Source: Chaetoderma sp. LZ-2023a
Lineage: Eukaryota > Mollusca > Caudofoveata > Chaetodermatida > Chaetodermatidae
Length of the DNA stretch: 64,000 nt
Direction of reading: 5' to 3'
Assembly (NCBI GenBank): GCA_034401795.1
Contig: CM067369.1
Location: 186,126,936-186,190,935, forward strand
Shown here one piece after another: positions 25,601 through 37,600 of this stretch. The notes under the pieces were generated by a model that worked only from the letters and a program-made list of their open reading frames with translations, was not told the origin of the DNA and searched no databases. A program made the position numbers and the translations under genes. Position 1 is the first letter of the stretch; the number at the start of each line of letters is the position of its first letter.

Positions 25601-28600
25601 AATTTCTCAATATCAATGTGATATAACTAGCTAGGCAAGAACCTCAGAATAGTGCTCCAGCAAAATCCTTCGATGAACATTTTTCAAGACCACTGTCAGG
25701 AGGTATCGCCGTTTAAATGATGTATAATTTGTAAAAAATAATTGGGTTCTGAACCATAACTCTAAACACCAGACTGAATATGAATCAACAGGAAATGTGA
25801 ATAAATCGTCAATGATTGTGACAAGACTGCGCTTAATGTTGCCTTTCTGGCAAATGCGAATAAAATTTAAAATGCTCGAGTCACAGGACATATGCAACTA
25901 GCACCAGCCTTTCATTTAACCTGCCAACACACATCTCCATTAGCTTTTCAAAATAGAGTGATCCATTTCTCGCTATACACTGCCCATTTCTAGCTATACC
26001 CCGCCCATTTCTAAATATACCCTGGCCATTTCTAAATATACCCTGCCCATTTCTAGCTATACCCTGCCCATTTCTAAATATACCCTGGCCATTTCTAAAT
26101 ATACCCTGCCCATTTCTAGCTATACGCCGCCCATTTCTAAATATACCCTGGCCATTTCTAAATATACCCTGCCCATTTCTAGCTATACCCCGCCCATTCC
26201 TAGCTAAGCTCCACCCACTTTTTATGTGTTGAAATCAATTTATAACTTTGAAAATGAATAACCAGAATCTAAATTTTGGCTGAAGCAGCTCCAGGTCAAA
26301 TTAGTTTCCAAATATTCAACAGAATGTTTATTAAATTGTAAAATTATCAGCCATACAATTCATACTTCAGTGACAAACTTTTCGCTTTTTCGTGACACAG
26401 CTACGCCATTTTGATCGTGATATCAGCTAACATATGACATAGCTGGTTATGATGCCAGATACTTCAGATCTAATCCCTCCAATGAAGCCATGAAGGTAGT
26501 ATAAAAGCAATATATATATATATATATATATGTCATACTGAGATGAAAATAGTGATTGTAAGTAAGATTAGATTATACAGGCATTTGTTGAAAGATAGTA
26601 CAATCAAGTTATACATCACGAACCGTGTCAGATTTCTCATCTCCTTTTCAGCCCATGTTTTCACCATTTTGCGTGGATTATGACGACAGTAACCATGACG
26701 GAACCTGAAAATATTACAAAAAATTATATACCTATTCTATTCTATACATGTATGTCACGGGTTATAACTACTACATTGTTGTACATGCGTTAGTTAAACC
26801 CAGTCACTAAAGGTGCATATTCACACCAAAATGCTCCAAAATAATATGGTTAAAATTGTATACTTTTAAAGTCTTAAATTGTGTGCCTAGATGTAAAGAA
26901 ACGAAAATAAATCTTAGCATATGGCGATTTCATTATGCATGAATTAATATACTTTTTTAGCTGTGATGTTGAATTAGGGACTCGTGGCTTTAATTCAATT
27001 TCACAACTTAAAAAAATTATATTAATTTGTGCGTATTGAAATCATCACATGTTAAGATTTATTTTCCTTCTTTACATATAGATACACAATCTAAGCCTAT
27101 AAAAGTATGCAATTTTAACCATTTTATTTTCAAGCATTTTGGTGTGAATATGCACCTTTAAATTAGGAAAATCTAGTTACAATCTAAAGACATGTTCTCA
27201 CTAGAGAGTTAATCAGGAATAATGCCATACGTTAGTATGGTGTTATTCCTGATTACGTCTCTATCGAGAACACAGCCTTAGAATAGATTTTCCTATGTGC
27301 CCTATAGTCATGATACTTCATCTATATTTTTTAACTGCCAGTCATTTGATGGTTGCTTGGTATGCAAGGATTATTAATGTTTGGAAGGACATTCCTGTAC
27401 ATGTAACACCAGCGACTGACAGCCATCGATAGGACAACATGATGGCTTTATACAAACCACGTATGTTACAGGTATACAACAGATTCATGTAATATGGAGA
27501 CATTCCAGTCATGCCGGTGTTGGGACAAGAGGGATCCATTTCTAGCTAAGCTCCGCCCACATTCTACGTGTGTCAGAATCGATTTAAAACTTTGAAACCT
27601 GAATTCCCAGTATTTAAATATCACAGTAACTATTCAGGTAATCTGTTAAATATTTTGAAACTAATTTGAGTGGGATCTGTTGCTGTTCCCAACAGCAAGT
27701 GTTACATGCTGCCTATAGGCCAACAGCTCCCAGCCAAATTACTTTCAAAATATACATAATATTTATTAAATTGTAAATTCATCAAAGACATACAGTTCGT
27801 ACAATTTTATGATAGACTCGTGATGGAGGTGTCATTTTGACAGCGACGTCAGCTAACGTATGAAGTATTTGATTATGATGTCAGACACTTGAGTGACAGA
27901 TCAGATCCCTCAGTTACATTGAAATCCCCAGTTATTACTTTCAATATTATTAGAATATTTTATATCAATGTCCTGAGTTTAGGATTTCTCATATAAAAAG
28001 CTTGTTCTAATATTGATAAGACATGGGTTATCCGTGAAATAAATCCTGGGACATCCCGGCAACTGCTGGGCCTTTTCTGCATGGGAGGTCGTCTTTATTA
28101 TCTCACCTGTATTCACCTGACACATATTTGTCTCGATCCTTAAATACTAGTATGGATGTTTTGTACACCTGTAAATAAGAAGAAATTTTATATTCAGATA
28201 ACCACATTAAACATATATTTGTCTTAAAAATTAAAATATCTTCAAAAATATTTACCATCAAAATGTTTAATTCACCTTTCTAGAGTATCCAACCTCGTAT
28301 GACATTATAATCAGCTCAGCAGGTGTATGATGACGTCACAATCATTACATCACAAAGGGTTCCATATAGACTGTCATCAAATCTGACACGTTTAATAAAG
28401 TGTATGTCCTTGTAATTCTTTGCTATTTAATAAACATGCCGTTGAATATTTTGAAACTAATTTGAGTCAAATTAGTTTCAAAATATTCAACAGATTACTT
28501 GTGTAGTTTTTTGGAAACTTAGTCAGGGTGTTCAGAGATTGATGGATCCCAACACAAGTGAGGTGTGGGTGGAGCTTCGCTAGAGATTGGCGATGTATGA

Positions 28601-31600
28601 CTCGACTTATGCCACCACATTCACCAAGATGTTTTCCAATATTTGCGACATATGATATATCACACTGAATGGATCTGATCTGTTACTTAAGTATCTGATG
28701 TCATATTCAAATATATCACTTATTACCTGACATCACAATCAAAATGACATAGCTCTGCAACGAAAATTGAAAACACTGTCACTAAGGTGATAAATTTACA
28801 ATTTAAAAAACATTCAGTTGCATATTTTGATACTAATTTGACTGGGAGCTGTTGCTGCCATAAACAGCAACAGCCTGCCGTTAAATTACTTTCAAAATAG
28901 TCACCCGCTTACCTGTATAGCTAATTTGAAATTTAGATTGAGGATTCAGGTTTTAAACTGATTCCAACTCACATAAAAAAGTGGGCGGGGCATAGATAGA
29001 AATGGATACTTCTATTTCGCAAGCAGTATATATTACAATATTATCTAGGGCAATATCTTATATGCCGACATATAAAAGGCAAACATAAGGCTTTACTCAA
29101 ATATTCATCTACGCTAGTGAACCTAAAGAATTGGGCGGATGCCCTGATGTGAAACCCAGTTCTGGCATTCTGATTTCGCTGCCAGCTGAGGCAACAGCAT
29201 CAGCAACATAGCATCACCTGTTACCATGGACTTCACATCTTATGATGGATGGCAAAAATATAGGATAAATGGATGGATATATGTATGCATGGCTGGAGAC
29301 TCTGATTATGCCAACTGCATGTTATCAGAATCAGGAGTCAGAAGAAAAAGGTTTACTGAGAGTAATCAGACTCCAAACCTTAACAGCTTTGTCTGATCCA
29401 TCCCGGCTTGTGGCGTGGTACACATTCGCCTCTTTTCCTGTGCTGATACAACCATTAATCTGTGTGATAACGCCATGACTCAACAGCTTAAACAGGATCA
29501 TTCGTGTACGAGCATCCATCACCTGCTCGGCTGTAGCACGGTCTGACTTATCTTTACCACGACATCTAACATACACAAAATATTATGAACATAGGCTTAC
29601 TGGACATATCATTGAATATATATTTAAGTTTGCTTTAAAAGGCATCTCTATGAAACAACAATTCAAACAGAAGAATTGCATCCACCATGTCGAGCCCTAT
29701 TGTTTTTCAAGCATGATATGTGGTGTCGAGAAATTAGAATTGTTATGCCATATGTAGTATCACATAGGGCTATGCATTTTGCCGAGATCAGACGAATCAT
29801 TAATGATTAAAATTTCCATTGAAATACTGTACATTCTAACTCTTCATGCAAAATAAACTAAGTACAAATCATGTCAAAGTATTGAACAAATTTATGAAAA
29901 TCATTTTTATTAAGATGCGGACTGGATGCATACCCATAGATCAAATCTGTAACGTCTTAACATGAAAATCTTTAATGTTCATTTAAAAACTTTTGCATCT
30001 ACCTAATGGACCTTTCCAGTTTTAATTACTATGTCCCACCCATCTCTAGCTAAGCTCCACCAAGACTTTGCTCATGTTGGGATCGATCGATCCCTGAACT
30101 CCATGACTATCATTTTCCAGAAAACTAAACAGGTATGCTGTTGAATATTTTAAAACTAATTTGACTGGGTGCTGTTGACTTAGTAAATAGTAGACATACA
30201 ATTCGTACAATGTGCATTTCAGACAGACTTAAATCAAGTCATTTATGCTGTAACTGATTATGACGCCATCTTACACGTCACATAGTTGGATATGACATCA
30301 TATATGATGGATGGATAAATTGGAAAGGTCCATTCTTGCTGGATGCCTGACACCATTTGGATCACTTTGCCGTCATCCATTCTCTTCTTCGCATCACGCT
30401 CAACAATAAAATGCATAGACAGCCAATGAAATCTGAGCTTGACTTGCAGCAAGCCGACCCACTCATTCCCGTTTTAAGTCTCAAAAATAGCCTCTTGGCC
30501 TTCAATTGAACATTGCTCAAGACCACTGTAGAGGTTGGATTTTGACGACTTAATATTTATCAGGCTACAACAGTATTGGCACATTGAGATCTGTGTTCAC
30601 TGGGATTACAGGCCTTGCTTGCTGAGCTGTATTATGACATCTCAAAACCACTACAGAGTTGTACGACACATTGTACATACACAAGCAAACAATGGACCTT
30701 TCCAGTTTTAGCTATGCCCCGCTCATCTCTAGCTAAGCTCCACCTGCACAACGTGGGTGTTGGGATCGATCGATCCCTAAACTACCTGACTATAAATTCC
30801 CAGAAAACTATACAGGCAAAGCTGTTGAATATTTTGAAACTAATTTGACTTGGTACTGTTGCTGCCACACTCAGTCAAATTAGTTTCAAAATATTCAACA
30901 GAATGTTTATTGAATAGTAGACATACAATTCGTACAACAACGCTTAGTCTGTCTTAAATTATACATTCGTGACGTACTTATCTACGTCATTCATGATGCC
31001 ATTGATTATGACGTCATCCTGCATGTCACATAGTTGTTTTTAACGTCATATTATGGATGGATAAACGGGAAAGGTCCATTACCTAGTGACCAAATAAGCA
31101 GGTGGTCAATCACATTCTGATACCGTTTTTTCTTAGGCACTTGAATAATTGAATAAAGGAAATTTACTCAAGTGGAATTAGCAACTTTTCTAGTTAAAAA
31201 ACCTGTTCCACCACAGGTTGGATCAAAACAAGTTGGGGCACAACTTCTTGACGTTACATTACTGAGATTGAGGCTATATAGTCGTTTGTCATCAGTCACC
31301 AAATGGTTTTAAAAGCCAACAAACAGTGCCATCCAAATCTAGCATATATTTAATTGCAGAATCTTAGAACCATATCTGTTGTAGCTGCTGATATCATCAA
31401 TGGACCTTTCCAGTTTTAGCTATGACCCACCCATATCTATCGAAGCTCCACAAACAACTTGTTTGAGTTGGGATCAATAGATCACTGAACTCCATCACTA
31501 TCAATTTCCAGAAAACTATACAGGTAGGCTGTTGAATATTTTGAAACTCATTTGCTATGGCAGCAACAGCGCCCAGTCAAATTAGTTGCAAAATATTCGA

Positions 31601-34600
31601 CAAAATGTTTAATAGATAGCATGGACATACAATTCGTACATGTCAGACTAATAAAAACATTTAAGAGACTAAATCGAGTCATTTATGCAATAATTGATTA
31701 TGACATCATCCTACACATCACGTAGTTGATTATAATGTCATATGATGCGTGGATAAACTGAAAAGGTCTATTGATCAAGTCGGATAACTTTTGCAAATTT
31801 AATATGGACCAATTTTAGTGAAACAGAAATCAAAGCAATATTGAAAGACGATAAGCATCCATTAAATTTGAAACAAATCTGAGTTTGGGGGAAAAGTCAG
31901 GGACATAAATCTCTCCGATTACATGACCCAACACACACAAAATTCCTTGAAATGTAGTTTCAATGGGTAATGGGTTTCAAAATGAAATGCAATGATCCCC
32001 ATTTGAAGTTTCAGGTTTCTATCTGAGATGGTGTGCGCGTAGTTCCACTACAATTGGCTAATGCCCAATTTTCCCATTTGACCCCTGGCCCTCAGATTGA
32101 CTCCAGAACAAAATAATTTGTTGTACTGTAGTCTACTAACTACAAAATGATATGTGACGTGACCACATTTCATCAAATTTATTTTTTGCCCACCATTTCT
32201 CCCATCCCTGCCCGTGAGGGTGATATCAAAATTACAATGTGTCATGCACACCTTTGCCTATAGATGTAATTATACGCAAAGTTTCAAATTTCTATCTGAA
32301 ATGGTGTGCGAAGAGTTGCGTTATAATGGATTGGTGCCCAATTTTGACTTTTTTACCACGCCCCTACACTCAGTTTGACCTAAGATCAAAATAATTCCTT
32401 GTACTGTAGTCTACTTCTCATGGGCTTCGAAATGATATATGACATGACCACCTTTGGATAAATTTAATTTTTGACCCACAGTTTCCACCCCCTGAGCACC
32501 ACCCCTTGTGGTCATAACAAAATTTCAAATGTTTCATGCACATCCCTGGCCATATGTATAATCATACCCAAAGTTTCAAGTTTCTATGTGAAATGGTATA
32601 GGAGTTGCATTACAATCAATTGGTGCCCACTTTTGACCCTTCCCCCTACCCTCAGTTTGACCCAAGATCAAATTAATTCCTTGTACTGTAGTCTACTCAT
32701 CATTGGCATGAAAATGATATGTGACATAACAACCTTGGAAAAATTATATTTTTTACCCCACATTTCCCACCCCTAGGGCCGTACCCCTGGGGGTCATACA
32801 AAAATTCCAAGTGTCATGCACATCCCTGGCCATATGTGCAATCATCCAGAAGGTTTCAAGTTTCTATCTGAAATGGTCTAGGAGTTGCGTTACAATCGAT
32901 TAGTGTCCACTTCTGACCTTTTGACCCCGCCGCCACAACACCACCCCCCCCCCTACCCTGTTTGACCCAAGATCAAAATAATTCCTTGTACTGTAGACTA
33001 CTAATCATTGGCTTGAAAATACTGTGACATGACAACCATAGGAAAAATTTAATTTTTGACACCCCCCCCCCCACCCCCATCCCCCGGGCTCTGCACCTGG
33101 GGGGGTCATGCAAAAATTCCAAGTGTCATGCACATCCCAGTCCATATGTGCAATCACCCCCAAGATTTCAAGTTTTTATCTTAAATGGTTTAGAAGATGC
33201 ATTACAATCGATAATGGCACAGATGGCCGGCTCTCTCTCTCTCTCACATACGCGCACGCACACACACACACACGCATCCACGCACGCATGCACACACACA
33301 CGGTTCGCATAATCATCACATAATCCCCACCCTTTCTTCGAAAAGCGCGGGGATAACAACGTAAATTTAATTACTGATGGTATTGAACACAGAGCTTCCA
33401 GAGAAAAATATTCAACATGGGAAGGTAGTATAAATACATGTATATACCTGTCTGCTTCAATCTTGCGATTGCTGATACCAAGTGCTGTAGCTGCTGCGTT
33501 TGACAGCTTCGGACCGGCATATCTGTCTGTAACACAATCAGTCATTCCAGGTATATTATGTTGTAGATGATATTGATTACATATTCAGAGTTAAAGTTTC
33601 TCTTGATTAGCTTGAAACCTCATTGAAAGGTATTGCTGCTATTGGAATTCCACTATTATAGGAATATTTGATTGGTTTTATATATACCAACAAGATGGCC
33701 AAATGGGCCTGTATCGCTCACCTGCAATTATCGGCCACTGGCACAACCAAACAAAGTGAGATGACCACTGGAAAAATTTACCAATCTAATTTCTTGGAAG
33801 GTTTAGCCAAGATTTATTAAAATTGGCCCAGCCATTAATAAGTAATCTTTTTATGATTTTCTCATAAATTTGCAGAAAATACAACATGTCTGCCAAAAAC
33901 GCAAATTTTTTATTGATTCATGGTGGACATGTCTTTTTTATGTATCATTTTTCCATGTACCATACAAACTTTAGTGGTGTTTAGGCCCTTAATCATATCT
34001 CCCAAATTTCGGCCCTATCCGTTCAGCGGTTCTGGAGAAGTTATTTTCGCTAGGTCATTCAAGATGGGTGCCGAAGCATTTGGCCAATCAAACTCCATAA
34101 GCAAACTTGGTTCAGCTGTTGCTCTAGAAAATGTTTCATGAGTTTTGAATCGATCCCTCACGCAATTTCCGAGATTTTTTAAGACGTTTCCAAAATCAGC
34201 CAAAATCCAAGATGGCAGCTGGCCAAATTGGCCGATCGTCTTTTTTTTAACAAACTTGGATCCCTATGGCCTAAGGATGCTTCCAGTTAAATATACTTGA
34301 AATCGGCCCAGTGGTTCTCTAGAAGACATTAAAAATTTCCCATTGCTTTAGTATAGGAGTTTATGGCAAGAAAATTATCCAAAATGGTCGCCAAACCGTT
34401 TATCCGACATTTTCGAAAATAACAAATTTGAAGTCAGAAATGAATAACCAAAACCTATATAAAAATAATTTCAGCTCCAAAATCCATCAAATAAAAATAT
34501 CCAATATGGCCACCAAACACGCTACATTTTGACTGGTCCATGACGGCCATGTTTTTTTAAACACCAACTTCCCTTTTCGCTAATAATAGGTCAACCAAGA

Positions 34601-37600
34601 TGGCCACCAAACCATTTGACCAATAAAATTCTCTTGAACAAACTTGGTTCAGCTCTTGCCCTAGACCATATTTCATGACATTTGTATCCATCCCACAAAC
34701 TGTTTCGGAGATTTTTTGCCGTTTCTAAAAATAGGCCCAAATCCTAGATGGCTCCCAGGTAAAATTGGCTGACCGGCTTCATTTGAACAAACTTGAATCC
34801 CCATGCCCTAAGGATGCTTCCTGCCAAATATAATTGAAATCGACTGTGGTTCTTGAGAAGTCGTTTAAAGGAAAAGTTGACGGAGACAGACACACGATGG
34901 ATGGTCACCATGGCATAAGCTCACTTGGCCTTTCAGGCCTGCTGAGCTAATAAAGGACTAGTGCCAGTCACTTGACATCATACACACCCTCTCTTCCCCC
35001 AGTGACCACACTACCCAGCCACTCTGACACAGGGCTCATAGGGCTCATATACATAAACGTTGCGCAACTTTAAACTTGTTAAGCAAGTTTTAATGGTCAA
35101 GATTGGTAAAAAAGAATTAAAACTTGTTTAGTTAATGTCCCTTTACAGTCAAGCGAAATATTTTTTTAATTTACCATTTTACCGAGCCAGTATATTCCTT
35201 GTAAAATTTCAAAATTAGTCTTCTTTTGCCCTGCAGGCTGGGGTGCTCAAGAGCACTGCATAGGCAAATTTTGGCCAGCTTGACTGTTAAAGAACTAAAT
35301 GATACATCATATGATCCCCCACAAACAGCAGCCATTCATCAATCCCTGCTTGCCACAGGGATTGACAGATAGATTGTACTGGCAGGAAAACAGACAAACA
35401 CAAAGGAAATGAATCCATCCATTATAAGTGAAGTTATGGAGTGGAAACCAAATGCATGGATATTTCTGATGAATTTAAGTATTTCAAGGGAAATAATTAC
35501 GGTCGATTGAGGTGATTTCGCTGACACGTAATCTCCACCAAGGGAATATTATCAGGAGTTGACACATACCAAATTTCAAAATGAATCCATCCATTATAAG
35601 TAGTTATTAAGCAGAAACCAAATGCATGGATGTTTTGGGCAAATATTAAGTATTTCAAGGGAGATAACTATGGCGAATCTAGATGTGTTTCGCTGATACA
35701 CAATCTTCACCAAGGGAATATCATCAGGAGTTGGCATACCAAATTTGAAATGAATCTATCCATTATAAGTAAAGTTATTAAGCAGTCATGCATGGAGATT
35801 TGGGCAAATTATTTCAAGTATTTCAGGGGAGATAACTTTGGTGAATCTAGACATGTTTCGCTGATACTCAATCTCCCCTGAGGGAATATCATCAGGAGTT
35901 GACATACCAAATTTGAAATGATTCGATCCACTATAAGTCAAGGTAATGAGCAGATACCAAATGCACAAAAGGATGGACGGAAGCGAAAACATAATCCCGC
36001 TCCACCCTCCAATACACCACCCTCATCCCGGCACACACACCCCACCCCCCCCCCCACCCCCTTTTTCAAAGCGGGGGATAATTAAACCTACATTTGTGTT
36101 TTAAAAACATCTGTATGCACAAGAGATAGTTTAACTAAGCCTGTGTTAAACCCTCTTGTGTCAACTTGTGGTTTATAATGGTAAAACTGGCCAATACCTC
36201 ATCGGCAGTTGTCTTGAGGACTGTCTATTTGCAGACAATTTTAGAAATTTTACCATTGAAATGACTGGCTCGGTTACCGAACCAGTCACTCCAGTGATAA
36301 ATTTTCAAAATTTCTTGGCCTGCAAATGAACACTGATTAAACAATGATCTAGATTTTCTTGACCATTAACCCTTTAATCAGATATCAAACCGGTAAAAAC
36401 TCACCTCTTAAAAAATGATTTTCCTAAATTCCAGTTATAAACTTAGAAAAAAAACCCGGTCTTCTCTTGGCCAGCAAAAGTTCCTACACTGAGCAAAAAT
36501 CTCAATTTGCTTGAAAATTAAAGCCTTAATTGATAAAAGTCACCCTTTGAGGCGCGGTTGACACATGACGGGTTAACCAACCTGAGGTTTAGATACACAC
36601 CTGTTTAGCGGATAATCAATTTAGTGCAGCTGGCCCATGCACACTTCAGAATCCACTCTCATCATTATTTCTACCTTATTAGCTTCTAAACAAAAGATGT
36701 GAACATATTCCCAGACACAAATGGTCACGTTCCTTGTTTTCTAGGCTTAAAATAAAACTGTATATTGCTGTCAAAATGCATAATTTTAAGAAAATGCGGA
36801 AAAGAAAATCATAATTTTTATCTTATTTATTATTAATACATGATAACTACTCAAAATGATGATGGTAGTGGCTCTCTACCACATCATATATGTTTTATGC
36901 AAATCAGTCAAGCAGTTATGTCATGAGAGGTCAAAGGTTCACCAATTTTGGATGTTGCTTAAAATCTTAACTGTTCATTGCTATTACTGACAAAGCATGT
37001 TTGTTTAATTTAAATTAATTACAATATATCCATCCGGAAAGTGTACAAATTGTATGTCTTTGATGAATTTACAATTTAATACAACAGTCTGTTCAATATT
37101 TTGAAGCTGATTTGATTGAGAGCTGTTGCTTCCCCAGTTAAATTAGTATCAAAATATTCAACAGCTTACCTGGTATAGTTACAGGTACCCTGAAATTGGG
37201 ATTCTGTGAATTCAATGTTCAAAGTATATAACTCAATTTCAACATGTGTAAAAAAAGTGGGCAGAGCTTAGCTATAAATGGGCGGGGCATAGCTCAAAAT
37301 GGATTCCTCCAAACTCTCTACTTATTCAAACGCATACACGACATACCAACAGTGATTTTGCTTGCAAATTTCTTCATCTTGTCCGGGTGTTGGTAATGAT
37401 AAACCTTGTTATTTGCTTCCTCCTGCTTAGATCTTTGCGGATTAGGCTGAAAACAATCAACACAATGTATGCGATTTGTGTGCATATATATGTAAGTATT
37501 TGAGGTATTATTCTATTGGAATTAAACCTTTAATGCGCAAGATTGGTAAAAAAAAAGAGAGTCAATGTCAATTTGCAGGCTAAGAGAAAGCTATTTTTTT

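Noticed and set aside
29331-29576. RIOK1 exon 6 with the ATG at 29576 as a gene start
   Set aside because: The apparent MYV start lies upstream of the splice acceptor; exons 1-5 join in phase and supply the true N-terminus.
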